The translations under genes were made by a program, and so were the position numbers. Source: Bacteroidaceae bacterium (GTDB lineage Bacteria; Bacteroidota; Bacteroidia; Bacteroidales; Bacteroidaceae). Taken from it: a DNA stretch of 43,818 bases. Shown in pieces: positions 1-8,701 of the stretch. The stretch lies in the NCBI GenBank assembly GCA_017548165.1, contig JAFYMW010000104.1, positions 1-43,818 of the forward strand, written 5' to 3'. Within the stretch, counting starts at the first letter, position 1. Every line of letters starts with the position of its first letter. Under the pieces are notes generated by a model that saw nothing but the letters and a program-made list of their open reading frames with translations, was not told the DNA's origin and did no database searches.

Positions 1-1769
1 ACATGAACTTTGCCGCTGTGGATCGTGGTGGTGAGTATAAGGTGCTGCCCGTGGATCCTGCATGGGCCAACCTGCCAGCAGATGAGGCTCCCAAGTATGA
101 TGAACCCGAGTACATCACAAGTCTGGTACGTCCCATCAATGCACAGAATGGCGACCTGCTGCCCGTAAGTGCATACAAGGGCATTGAGGACGGTGCATGG
201 GAACAGGGCACCTCTGCTTTCGAGAAGCGTGGTGTGGCTGGTTTCGTGCCCGTATGGAACAGCGAGAACTGTATCCAGTGTAACAAGTGTGCATTCGTTT
301 GTCCTCACGCTGCTATCCGTCCTATCGTTATGACCGACGAGGAGTTGGCAGGTTACGAGGGTGAGAGCATCGAGATGAAGGCTCCTGCTACGATGAAGGG
401 TATGCACTTCGTTATCGCTGTTGACGATAAGGATTGTCTGGGTTGCGGCAATTGTGCCGATGTATGTCCAGGTAATCCCAAGAAGGGTGTGGCCTTGACC
501 ATGAAGGCATATGACGACTCTTCAGAGGAGGCACAGAAGAATGCAACTGACTGGAAGTACTTCATGCAGAAGGTGACAAGCAAGCAGCATCTGGTGGACA
601 TCAAGCAGAGTCCCAAGAACAGCCAGTTTGCACAACCCTTGTTTGAGTTCAGCGGTGCTTGTGCTGGTTGTGGCGAGACTCCATACGTGAAGCTCATCAG
701 CCAGTTGTTCGGCGACCGTCAGATGGTGGCTAACGCTACAGGTTGCTCTTCTATCTACTCTGGCTCTATACCTTCTACTCCTTACACAAAGAACGCTGAA
801 GGCAATGGTCCTGCATGGGCAAACTCATTGTTCGAGGACTTCTGTGAGTTCGGCCTGGGTATGGTATTGGCAAGCAAGAAGATGAAGGCTCGCATCAACG
901 AATTGCTCAACGAGGCTATTGCAGGTGACAAGGCTCCTGCTGAGTTCAAGGCCGCAGCACAGCAATGGATTGACGCTCAGAACGATGCTGATGGCTCTAA
1001 GGCAGCCGCCGCCGCTCTGAAGCCAATTATTGCCGCTGGTGCAGAGGCTGGTTGCGAGTTGTGCGCTCAGTTGAAGGAGTTGGAGCATTATCTCGTTAAG
1101 CGTAGCCAGTGGATTATCGGTGGTGACGGTGCTTCATACGATATCGGTTATGGTGGTCTGGACCATGTTATCGGTTCTGGCGAGGATGTGAACATCTTCG
1201 TACTCGATACCGAGGTATATTCAAATACGGGTGGACAGGCTTCCAAGGCTACTCCTATCGGTGCCATTGCTCAGTTTGCCGCTAACGGTAAGCGTGTGGG
1301 TAAGAAGGATTTGGGCTTGATGCAGGCAACATACGGCAACGTATACGTGGCTCAGGTGGCTATGGGTGCCGACCAGGCTCAGTGCCTGAAGGCCATCCGC
1401 GAGGCTGAGGCCTGGAACGGTCCTTCATTGGTAATCGCTTATGCTCCATGTATCAACCATGGTCTGAAGGCCAAGGGCGGTATGGGCAAGAGCCAGGCCG
1501 AGGAGGCTAAGGCTGTAGAATGCGGTTACTGGCACTTGTGGCGCTACAACCCTGCTTTGGGTGAAGAAGGCAAGAACCCCTTCCAGTTGGATAGCAAGGA
1601 ACCCGCTTGGGATAAGTTCCAGGACTTCCTTGAGGGTGAGGTTCGTTTCCTCTCACTGAAGAAGGCTGCTCCTCAGGAGGCTCAGGAACTGTTCGATGCT
1701 TGTAAGGAGGCTGCACAGCGCCGCTACAAGTCTTACATCCGCAAGACTCAGGAAGACTGGTCTTTGTAA
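1..1769 (+). CDS. nifJ: Pyruvate:ferredoxin (flavodoxin) oxidoreductase, C-terminal half (5' end outside window)
   Basis: Partial gene: the reading frame is open from the window edge and the ATG at base 3 is an internal methionine. The enzyme decarboxylates pyruvate oxidatively to acetyl-CoA and passes electrons to ferredoxin in the cytoplasm. The visible 588 residues carry two 4Fe-4S motifs in the ferredoxin-like domain (CIQCNKCAFVC near residue 90 and CLGCGNCADVC near 145). A thiamine-diphosphate-binding domain follows, with GDGASYDIGYGG and the DTEVYSNTGGQ segment. Whole enzymes of this family are about 1,180-1,200 residues, so roughly the N-terminal half is missing. G/C-rich third positions compared with the polysaccharide genes suggest high expression. 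A hairpin follows the stop, but it lacks a T-run. Confidence 0.96.
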   Translation, partial: MNFAAVDRGGEYKVLPVDPAWANLPADEAPKYDEPEYITSLVRPINAQNGDLLPVSAYKGIEDGAWEQGTSAFEKRGVAGFVPVWNSENCIQCNKCAFVCPHAAIRPIVMTDEELAGYEGESIEMKAPATMKGMHFVIAVDDKDCLGCGNCADVCPGNPKKGVALTMKAYDDSSEEAQKNATDWKYFMQKVTSKQHLVDIKQSPKNSQFAQPLFEFSGACAGCGETPYVKLISQLFGDRQMVANATGCSSIYSGSIPSTPYTKNAEGNGPAWANSLFEDFCEFGLGMVLASKKMKARINELLNEAIAGDKAPAEFKAAAQQWIDAQNDADGSKAAAAALKPIIAAGAEAGCELCAQLKELEHYLVKRSQWIIGGDGASYDIGYGGLDHVIGSGEDVNIFVLDTEVYSNTGGQASKATPIGAIAQFAANGKRVGKKDLGLMQATYGNVYVAQVAMGADQAQCLKAIREAEAWNGPSLVIAYAPCINHGLKAKGGMGKSQAEEAKAVECGYWHLWRYNPALGEEGKNPFQLDSKEPAWDKFQDFLEGEVRFLSLKKAAPQEAQELFDACKEAAQRRYKSYIRKTQEDWSL

Positions 1770-1804
1770 TCCAGGTTAAAACGATTATATCGTAATGTGT
1801 GAGA

Positions 1805-1842
1805 CAGACACCTCTTTGCTAAGTGTGGCGAAGAGGTGTCTG
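1805..1842. other. Perfect 12-bp inverted repeat (hairpin) between nifJ and the MscS gene
   Basis: CAGACACCTCTT at 1805-1816 pairs perfectly with AAGAGGTGTCTG at 1831-1842. The 14-base loop can add a wobble pair and two G-C pairs. It lies 36 bases after the nifJ stop. On the plus strand it is followed by A residues, not T, so it is not a canonical intrinsic terminator for nifJ. It may stabilise the nifJ 3' end or act in the leader of the MscS gene. Confidence 0.7.
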
Positions 1843-1909
1843 AAAAAATAAACATGTGAAGGGGAGCACATGGCCCCTTGCAATGAATCAACAAGGAAAT
1901 AATAGCAAT

Positions 1910-2737
1910 ATGAAGGAAATTTTCAATAGCGAATCTATGCAGGCTCTCGTGGAGAAGGGTATGGATTTGGGTATAGAGGCAGGAAAGAGCATTATTGTGG
2001 CAGTGGTAATCTACTTTGTCGGCAAGGCTTTGATTACTCTGGTAAATCGCATGCTGTCGGGTGTGATGGAACGCAGAAAGGTGGATCCTGCTATCCAGAG
2101 CTTTGCCAAGAGCCTGGTAAACATACTGATGATGATTCTGCTGGTAATCAGTGTAGTGAGTGCCTTGGGCGTGAATACTACCAGTTTTGCTGCTTTGCTG
2201 GCTTCGGGTGGTGTGGCTGTTGGTATGGCATTGTCTGGCAATCTGCAGAATCTGGCTGGAGGTATAGTGATACTGCTGTTCCGCCCCTTCAAGGTGGGAG
2301 ACTATATTGAGGCACAGGGAACTGGAGGTACAGTAAGCGAGATACAGATATTCCACACCATCCTGACTACTCCCGACAACAAGAAGATATTCCTGCCCAA
2401 TGGCGCATTGTCCAGTGGCAATATAACCAACTACAGCAAGGAATCCTTGCGTCGTGTGGACTTCACTGTGTCTGTGGAATATGGTGCGGATATAGACAAG
2501 GTGCGCAAGGTGCTGAAGGATATCTTGGACAAGGACGAAAGAGTGCTTCAGGAACCTGCACCAGTGATTGTGCTGGGTGCTCTGGCAGAGAGCAGTGTGA
2601 ATATGACTGTACGTGTGTGGGTGAAGAGCGAAGACTACTGGAATGTGTTCTTCCAGACAAACGAGACTATCTACAACGAATTCAACCGACAAGGTATAAA
2701 CTTCCCTTACCCTCAGTTGACTATTCACCAGGGATAA
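1910..2737 (+). CDS. MscS-family small-conductance mechanosensitive channel
   Basis: Inner-membrane channel that opens on membrane tension during hypo-osmotic shock. Three hydrophobic segments are followed by the MscS pore signature (GVAVGMALSGNLQNLAGGI), the lining helix and the beta domain (FRPFKVGDYIEAQGTGG and FLPNGALSSGNITNYS). About 275 residues matches the MscS core family of about 286. The frame extends upstream to a GTG at 1856 and an ATG at 1883. I prefer the ATG at 1910 because its upstream bases are A-rich with an AAGGA, and the protein then begins just before the first helix. The stop codon lies within the first copy of the downstream direct repeat. Confidence 0.93.
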   Translation: MKEIFNSESMQALVEKGMDLGIEAGKSIIVAVVIYFVGKALITLVNRMLSGVMERRKVDPAIQSFAKSLVNILMMILLVISVVSALGVNTTSFAALLASGGVAVGMALSGNLQNLAGGIVILLFRPFKVGDYIEAQGTGGTVSEIQIFHTILTTPDNKKIFLPNGALSSGNITNYSKESLRRVDFTVSVEYGADIDKVRKVLKDILDKDERVLQEPAPVIVLGALAESSVNMTVRVWVKSEDYWNVFFQTNETIYNEFNRQGINFPYPQLTIHQG

Positions 2738-2858
2738 CGGTTAGCGGATGAGCGGTTAGCGGTTAGCGAACTATTATTGTTTAACGGTTAGCGGATGAGC
2801 GGTTAGCGGAAACTGAAAACTATTATTGTTTAACGGTTAGCGGATGAGCGGTTAGCGG
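2735..2858. repeat. Three direct copies of a 28-base repeat
   Basis: Copies at 2735-2762, 2782-2809 and 2831-2858 share the core GGTTAGCGGATGAGCGG followed by TTAGCGG. Copies 2 and 3 are also preceded by the shared block CTATTATTGTTTAACGG, so the true unit is about 47-49 bases. Copy 1 contains the stop codon of the MscS gene. Within each copy GCGGTTAGCGG is itself an internal near-repeat. No coding frame runs through it. The region up to 2911 otherwise holds only AT-rich leader sequence for the next gene. Confidence 0.9.
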
Positions 2859-2911
2859 AAAATGAAATCGGACATCGGAAAACGGAGAGCGAAATAGTCC
2901 TGAGACCTAAT

Positions 2912-3985
2912 ATGAAAATACTATATGTCATAGAGCATATATCCGCAGTGGGTGGTTTGGAGCGCATTCTGATAGAGAAGATGAATGCGTTTGCCAGTGA
3001 ACCTGCCTATGAGGTAATGCTTATGACTGTATGGCGAGAACAAAACGGACCTGCCTTTCCCTTGGATGCAAGGGTGGGGCAGGTCTGTCTTGGTTTGGAA
3101 AAACCAACATCAAGCATAGGGTTAGTGGCTGCCATACCACGTGTACTCTCTATATATAATAAAAAGGTACGCGCGATAGCACCAGATGTGGTAATACACT
3201 TTCGTGCTATGGGGGCCATGTTGACAGCATTTTCATCATGGCATGGGTATACGGTGTTTGAGGCACATACGGCAAGACCTTTTAGTAATCATCGTTGGCT
3301 TTATACTTTCATGGAGCGCAGGGCTGATGTTGTGGTGTGTCTGACCGAGAAAGATGCCTGTAACTATACCAGGGCAAAGAGGGTGGAGGTGATTCCGAAT
3401 TTTGTTGAGTTGTCAGATTTACAGAAGAGTCAATCCGGTAATGATAATCGGAAGGAGAAAAAGGCGGTATTCGTTGGGCGTCTGTGTCAGGAAAAAGATC
3501 CGTTGAGGCTGCTTCGTCTATGGAAAGCTATTGTTGCCAAACACCCAGATTGGCAGTTGGAGATTTTTGGTAAGGGAGAACTTGAGGATATTGTCCGTGC
3601 TGAGATAGTGAGTCTTGCTATTGCCGACAGTGTGGTATTGCATGGGTATGCAAGCAATATGGCTGAGATTTATGGTAGTGCAGACATGTTGTTGCTGTGT
3701 TCGCAGACAGAGGGTATGCCAATGGTGCTGATAGAGGCTATGTGTTATGCATTGCCTGTGGTGAGTACGGATTGTAGGTATGGTCCTTCTGATATTATAG
3801 ATAACGGAGAAACGGGTTTCCTCGTGTCACAAAATGATGATGAGGCATTTGTTGATGCTGTCTCTGCTCTTATGTCCGACAAAGGATTGAGAGAACGTAT
3901 GGGAGAGAAAGCAAAGATGGAGTCGGTACGATTTTCCAAGGGAGTTATTGTTGAGCGATGGAGAAAACTATTTCTTGAAGGATGA
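2912..3985 (+). CDS. Glycosyltransferase, GT4-type (GT-B fold)
   Basis: Cytoplasmic enzyme that transfers a sugar from a nucleotide-sugar donor to a glycan or lipid acceptor; donor and acceptor cannot be told. It has the Rossmann start MKILYVIEHISAVGGLER with the G-G loop. The C-terminal donor-site motif EGMPMVLIEAMCYALPVV near residue 267 contains the E-x7-E pair of GT4 enzymes. The phosphate-binding region VFVGRLCQEKDPLRLL precedes it. Length 357 is normal. The stop overlaps the next start as ATGA, so the two genes are translationally coupled. Confidence 0.9.
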   Translation: MKILYVIEHISAVGGLERILIEKMNAFASEPAYEVMLMTVWREQNGPAFPLDARVGQVCLGLEKPTSSIGLVAAIPRVLSIYNKKVRAIAPDVVIHFRAMGAMLTAFSSWHGYTVFEAHTARPFSNHRWLYTFMERRADVVVCLTEKDACNYTRAKRVEVIPNFVELSDLQKSQSGNDNRKEKKAVFVGRLCQEKDPLRLLRLWKAIVAKHPDWQLEIFGKGELEDIVRAEIVSLAIADSVVLHGYASNMAEIYGSADMLLLCSQTEGMPMVLIEAMCYALPVVSTDCRYGPSDIIDNGETGFLVSQNDDEAFVDAVSALMSDKGLRERMGEKAKMESVRFSKGVIVERWRKLFLEG

Positions 3986-5106
3986 GAATATTACTGGTAG
4001 GTGAATATAGCAACGTACACTGGACGCTGGCAGAAGGACTTCGGGAAGTGGGACATGAGGTAACTGTGGTAAGTGGTGGGGATAGCTGGAAGGGTTATCC
4101 CAGGGATATAGATCTGGCTCATACACAGACACTCAAGGGACATATTTCTTTTGCATGGCGTTTGTTGTGTGCTTTGCCCAGAATGCGTGGTTATGACATC
4201 GTACAATTGATAAATCCCGTCTTTTTTGAGATGAGGCCAGAGCCTCATCGTTTTATCTTTGACTATCTGAGGAGAAACAACAAGCATGTTGTGATGGGTG
4301 CCTTTGGTATGGATTATTATTGGGTAAAGGTTAACCGTGACTTGTGTCCTATGCGTTATAGTGATTTTAATATAGGAGCAAAGGTACGTACAGATAAGGC
4401 GGCGGTGACGGATGCTAAGATATGGATAGGGACTGCTGCAGAGCGATTGTGCAGATATCTTGCAGAAAGATCGGATGCAATAGTTGCCGGTTTGTATGAA
4501 TATTGGATAACTTACCAATTGGCAGAAGGGGGAGGATTGAAGTCGAAGACGGTATTTATTCCATTTCCTGTGCCGATGCCCAAGTCGGAGATGTACAGTA
4601 GGGCGGAGAATGTAGGTACCCTGAAGATATTTATAGGTATAAGCAAGGGACGTTCGGTGTATAAGGGAACGGATGTAATGTTGAGAGCGGCAAGACGTCT
4701 TGAAGAGAAATATCCTGAAAGGGTGGAGTTGCTTGTGGCGGAGGGTGTCCCGTTTGCACAGTATCAGTCAATGATGGACGGAAGTGATGTGATTCTGGAC
4801 CAGTTGTATAGTTATACTCCGGCAATGAATGCCCTTTTGGCAATGAGCAAGGGAATAATATGTGTTGGTGGAGGCGAGGAGGAACACTATGACCTGCTTG
4901 GTGAACCAACGTTGCGTCCGATAGTGAACGTGCTACCCGATGAGGAGAGTGTCTATAGAGAATTGGAACAATTATTGTTGCAACCAGAAAGGATCGGGAT
5001 GCTTAAGCGTCAGAGTGTGGAGTATGTGAGGAAGTACCATGATCCTGTCATCGTGGCGAGGGAGTACGAACGACTTTACGGCGAACTGATGCGGAAGGCT
5101 CTGTAG
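3982..5106 (+). CDS. Glycosyltransferase, GT4-like
   Basis: 374-residue protein starting MRILLVGEYSNVHWTLAEGL, with a GHEVTVVS strand typical of the N-terminal half of GT-B enzymes. Its C-terminal half (GISKGRSVYKGTDVMLRAARRL, then SYTPAMNALLAMSKGIICVGGGEEE) resembles a donor-binding domain, but the usual E-x7-E motif is less clear than in the upstream gene. It is coupled to that gene by an ATGA overlap. Its last 31 bases overlap the 3' end of the convergent gene on the other strand. Probable role: cell-surface glycan assembly. Confidence 0.8.
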   Translation: MRILLVGEYSNVHWTLAEGLREVGHEVTVVSGGDSWKGYPRDIDLAHTQTLKGHISFAWRLLCALPRMRGYDIVQLINPVFFEMRPEPHRFIFDYLRRNNKHVVMGAFGMDYYWVKVNRDLCPMRYSDFNIGAKVRTDKAAVTDAKIWIGTAAERLCRYLAERSDAIVAGLYEYWITYQLAEGGGLKSKTVFIPFPVPMPKSEMYSRAENVGTLKIFIGISKGRSVYKGTDVMLRAARRLEEKYPERVELLVAEGVPFAQYQSMMDGSDVILDQLYSYTPAMNALLAMSKGIICVGGGEEEHYDLLGEPTLRPIVNVLPDEESVYRELEQLLLQPERIGMLKRQSVEYVRKYHDPVIVAREYERLYGELMRKAL

Positions 5107-6185
5107 TTGCCTGTGCAGAGGGAGAGCGCAAGGTTTTTCAGGTCTTGGGGAAGATTAGCGAGGGTTGTACTGTCGCTGAACATATCCTGAAAATATGTTT
5201 TTGATATGTGGCACTGGATAGTAAACATGGCTTGCATAGCAGTCTCATTGTGGAGTGTGTGGAAATGCTGAGCAATGTTTATTGTGTCTTTGAGGTAGTC
5301 GCAGAACAGTTGGTCTGTGGCATTATATCCTTGGGAGAAATAGTCTTTCAGTATTCTTTGGCTTACCCACAGGGAGTCTATGGTTCGGGTGGAACCTTGG
5401 AAACTGTGCATGATGGACGTGGGATTTTCGCGGTAGAAATAGTGTACGCCAGGTACTTGAAATGTTTTCCTGCTTAGGGGATACAGGAAAAATATATTGA
5501 GAGTGTCCTCGAACAGATATCCTGGTGGGAAATGTATGTGCTGAAAAAGGTGTGAGGAGTAGACTTTGCCACAGGCACATCCGTGGGTAGTGCCTGTATT
5601 GAAATTGCCCTCTGCAATGTCGGCTTCGTTTTCGATGGCAGCAGTCATAAGTGTATGTATTGCATTGGGAAGTAGCATGTCGTCGCTATCAACAAACATG
5701 ATGTATTTGCCTCGGATATTGTTCAGAGCTCGGTTTCTGGCACAAGATAGTCCTTGATTGTCTTGGTGTATGATTTCAATGTTGTCATATAGCGCTGTGC
5801 CCTGAAGCGAAGCATGGATATTGTTTAGAATATCCTGACTGTTGTCGGTGCTTCCGTCGTTGATGATGCTGACAAAGAAACTGAAATGAGTTTCTTGACG
5901 GAATACAGAGTTGAGACAGTCTTGAAGGTAGGCCGAGGTGTTGTAGACAGGAATGATGATGTGGAGGTCGTAGTCGGCATGGATGGTGTTTGTGCAGATG
6001 CAACTATCTCCTTTGTCGTGATGCAGTGAGTCGAGATACTGCAGAGCTTCAGTATAGGATATGTTGGAAACCTTGGGATAACGCTGTCCTATGGTATGAT
6101 ACAGCAAGGGACGTGATGCTAGGCAGAATTGCCTGATGGCATTTCTGATAAGTTTTTTGGCTTTTATGATGTAGGCGCTGTTCAT
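5076..6185 (-). CDS. Glycosyltransferase family 2 with N-terminal extension
   Basis: GT-A-fold enzyme of 369 residues. The family 2 domain begins near residue 73 (LHIIIPVYNTSAYLQDCLNS) and carries INDGSTDNS at about 108-116 and the metal-binding DSDD at about 166-169. About 70 residues precede the domain and have no recognised motif. The frame is open to 6266, but the ATG at 6185 overlaps the stop of the upstream gene as TAATG, which fixes the start. It is the last gene of the operon. It converges with the plus-strand glycosyltransferase and overlaps it by 31 bases. Confidence 0.9.
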   Translation of the reverse strand: MNSAYIIKAKKLIRNAIRQFCLASRPLLYHTIGQRYPKVSNISYTEALQYLDSLHHDKGDSCICTNTIHADYDLHIIIPVYNTSAYLQDCLNSVFRQETHFSFFVSIINDGSTDNSQDILNNIHASLQGTALYDNIEIIHQDNQGLSCARNRALNNIRGKYIMFVDSDDMLLPNAIHTLMTAAIENEADIAEGNFNTGTTHGCACGKVYSSHLFQHIHFPPGYLFEDTLNIFFLYPLSRKTFQVPGVHYFYRENPTSIMHSFQGSTRTIDSLWVSQRILKDYFSQGYNATDQLFCDYLKDTINIAQHFHTLHNETAMQAMFTIQCHISKTYFQDMFSDSTTLANLPQDLKNLALSLCTGNYRAFRISSP

Positions 6186-7195
6186 TATTCCAAGGTGTAT
6201 TCTTCTCTTTTTATGAGATTGCGTAGTGTAAAGTATATCTCTTCTTGCAATATGAACAAGCACCAAAGGGGCATCTTCATGTAACCCGGTTTATATTTTA
6301 CTGATGGGTGAACAAGGTGCATGTCTACCTGGGCTCTCATGCTACGTATGAGCTCGAGGGCTTCACGTTGGTCGTGTGGTGTGAGTCGTTGGCGATTTTG
6401 ATGCAGGTAGTGACAGGAACTGATTATGCTTTGCCAAAAGGCAGTTTCGTTGAGTTGGAGGATGCTTGTGTTGTAGCCTGACTGTTGGAGTTGTTGTCTC
6501 ATACTGATGAAACGGATGTTGCCTCGTATGTTGTTCAGACTAACTTTGTGCGATAAGGAGGTCTGGAGAAGTCGGTGGTAGTATATACCTTCACAACTGG
6601 CCACTTGGGGCGAGGCAAGGAACTGTAGCTGGGCTGTGTTGTCTTCGCCGTAGACACGTTCGCAGTTGTCGAAAGGATATTGCAGCTGGAGCTCGCGTGT
6701 GACGATCATTCTACCAGTAATACCACGCCAACCTATGCTTCGGCAGTATGCTTCTTCTCCGGAAATGAGACCAAAGGAGTTCTTCTCCTTGTGTTCGATA
6801 GTCGTTCCGTTGGGGCAGAGACGTACTTCTCGCAAGCAAACGCATTGCAGACCTTCGTGTTGCTGAAATGTGTCAATTGCATGCTGCAAGGCATCGGGGG
6901 CAAGGTAGTCGTCGTGATCCAAGGTGATGATGTACTCGCCTCGAGAGACAGCAATGCCGGAATTGCGCGCTATTTGTGCTCCGCTATTGTCCTTGTGACG
7001 TATTATGGTGACTCGCTTGTCGCTATCGGCATATTCCTGAATGATGTCTGCAGTACCATCGTTGCTGACATCGTCGACGAGAATGAGTTCGAGGGTATTG
7101 TAACTTTGGTTCAATACCGACTCGATGCATTGCCGTATGTGCTCTTTCATGTTGTAGACGGCAACGATGATGCTGACAAGTGGTTTATTCTTCAT
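6185..7195 (-). CDS. Glycosyltransferase family 2
   Basis: 336-residue GT-A enzyme. It begins LVSIIVAVYNMKEHIRQCIESVLNQ, with DDVSNDGT at residues 41-48 for nucleotide binding and LDHDD at 92-96 as the DxD-type metal site. The substrate cannot be inferred. The start codon lies inside the upstream flippase gene (11-base overlap), and the stop shares one base with the next start. This tight packing supports co-translation with Wzx and the last glycosyltransferase as a repeat-unit assembly module. Confidence 0.92.
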   Translation of the reverse strand: MKNKPLVSIIVAVYNMKEHIRQCIESVLNQSYNTLELILVDDVSNDGTADIIQEYADSDKRVTIIRHKDNSGAQIARNSGIAVSRGEYIITLDHDDYLAPDALQHAIDTFQQHEGLQCVCLREVRLCPNGTTIEHKEKNSFGLISGEEAYCRSIGWRGITGRMIVTRELQLQYPFDNCERVYGEDNTAQLQFLASPQVASCEGIYYHRLLQTSLSHKVSLNNIRGNIRFISMRQQLQQSGYNTSILQLNETAFWQSIISSCHYLHQNRQRLTPHDQREALELIRSMRAQVDMHLVHPSVKYKPGYMKMPLWCLFILQEEIYFTLRNLIKREEYTLE

Positions 7196-8633
7196 TCTTG
7201 ATGCCTCTGCTGAGCGTATGGTAACTATATATTGCCGTTGCGAGTGTGAGCGCTATGCCAATGCCATAACGTAGAGTGGTGTTGTGGGACTGGCACAATA
7301 GCATAATGACAAAAATAATACCGGATGCACAGATGATGCTGGTCCAGTTTCTGGAGGAAATGGTGGTGTGATAATAGTAGTGGTTGATAATGCCAAGTAT
7401 GATAGTGTTGATGATGCCAACAAGCGATAGAGCAAGGCCAATACCGTATAGTCCCCAATGGTGGTATAGGTAATACGAGGCAATAATGGTGAGCATGTTG
7501 TAAATGCATTCAAGACACAGGAACATCCATGAATGTCCATGGGCGAGCGAAACGTATTCCAATGGCAAACTGATGGAACGATGCAATTGGAACAGGCCTG
7601 CCATGGTGCATAGGATGGACATGGGAAGGAATTCTGGTGTGTATAGAATGTGTGTGGTAAGTGGCAGAGCCAGGATGAAGAGCATGACTATGGGTGTGGT
7701 GATGGTAAGACTGACATGAATCTGCTTGTTGACGGTCAGATTTCGTTGGAACTCATCGTGGCATACACTGGTGAGGCGGGGAAAATAGTCTGTGGCATTG
7801 GAACTGAGAATGACTCCCAGATAGTACATGATGAGCGAATAACCTGCTTTGTAAAGGCCAACCTCTTCGGTGGATGTAATGATGCTGTATAGGATGGTGG
7901 TGGTGATGGCTCCCATGATGGCGGTAACGGCATAGGGAATGCCAAACTTGAGCAGTGGGATACCTCTTTTCCATATCTCCTTGGAGAATGGGGCGATTTG
8001 ATAGGGATAAACCTTAGTACAGAAATAGAGGTGAAGGACCGCTTCTATAGCAAAGCAGATGGTGATGCCTGGGATGATGCCTTGGAGACCAAGGGTCAGA
8101 TATATTATTGTGGTGGTAAGAACAGTGGTAATGGCTCCGATAAGTTCAACGGTGGCAACACGTTTGAGTTTGTGTGTGCCCTTGAGTATAGCACATTCGC
8201 CAATGGCGATGGGAATAAGAAATGCTGCTGGGGTGAGCATAAGTATTTCTCTATGTGGCTGGTAGTCCTTGAAAAAAATATTTCCAGCATAGAGGAAGAT
8301 AGCAATGCATGCAATGAGGTTGAGAAAGGACATGGCGAGAGACCAGGTGCGGATGACCTTGGCCATGAGGGTTACTTCTGCTTTTTGGGCGTCGGTGTCT
8401 ATTTCGCTGAGTTGTTGGATGCTGGCGGTCTCGAGTCCGATATTGGTGCATGAACGTATGACTTCCAGAATATTCTGATATATGGCAATGAGTCCGGCTC
8501 CCAGGGGGCCAAGAAGGATGGCAGTGACTTTGCCACGGGTAAGATTTGCCAGTATTTTGAGAATCTCAACACTGCCAAACAGACTGATGTATTTGAGTAT
8601 ATGTCGGATTGATGTATATCCTTTATTTTTCAT
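7185..8633 (-). CDS. Wzx-type polysaccharide flippase (O-antigen translocase, MOP superfamily)
   Basis: 482-residue polytopic inner-membrane protein with about 12-14 hydrophobic helices. It starts with the pattern ILKYISLFGSVEILKILANLTRGKVTAILLGPLGAGLIAIYQ seen in bacterial O-antigen translocases (first 12 helices by eye). Such proteins flip undecaprenyl-diphosphate-linked repeat units to the periplasmic face. It is followed without a gap by two family 2 glycosyltransferases, as expected. It is distinct from a second, unrelated-looking flippase at 36189-37727. Expression is probably from the operon promoter upstream of 12725, or from an unseen promoter in the 68-base gap after the plug-like gene. 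Confidence 0.9.
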   Translation of the reverse strand: MKNKGYTSIRHILKYISLFGSVEILKILANLTRGKVTAILLGPLGAGLIAIYQNILEVIRSCTNIGLETASIQQLSEIDTDAQKAEVTLMAKVIRTWSLAMSFLNLIACIAIFLYAGNIFFKDYQPHREILMLTPAAFLIPIAIGECAILKGTHKLKRVATVELIGAITTVLTTTIIYLTLGLQGIIPGITICFAIEAVLHLYFCTKVYPYQIAPFSKEIWKRGIPLLKFGIPYAVTAIMGAITTTILYSIITSTEEVGLYKAGYSLIMYYLGVILSSNATDYFPRLTSVCHDEFQRNLTVNKQIHVSLTITTPIVMLFILALPLTTHILYTPEFLPMSILCTMAGLFQLHRSISLPLEYVSLAHGHSWMFLCLECIYNMLTIIASYYLYHHWGLYGIGLALSLVGIINTIILGIINHYYYHTTISSRNWTSIICASGIIFVIMLLCQSHNTTLRYGIGIALTLATAIYSYHTLSRGIKNEE

Positions 8634-8701
8634 TTTAGGTATAGATCGAAGGTCGCGAATTTATATATAGCGGGTTGCTTGATGATTTATAGGACCTGCT
8701 C

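Noticed and set aside
1748..2728. 326-residue minus-strand open frame opposite the MscS gene
   Set aside because: It is antisense to a clear MscS protein, His/Gln/Ser-rich with no domain, and reflects codon bias of the opposite strand.
2735..2858. CRISPR-like array (28-base repeats with about 20-base spacers)
   Set aside because: Only three copies, spacers are too short and partly identical to each other, the first copy contains a stop codon of a real gene, and no cas genes are present.
6680..7201. 173-residue plus-strand open frame opposite a family 2 glycosyltransferase
   Set aside because: The opposite strand has clear GT2 motifs and coupled start and stop codons; this frame has no domain.
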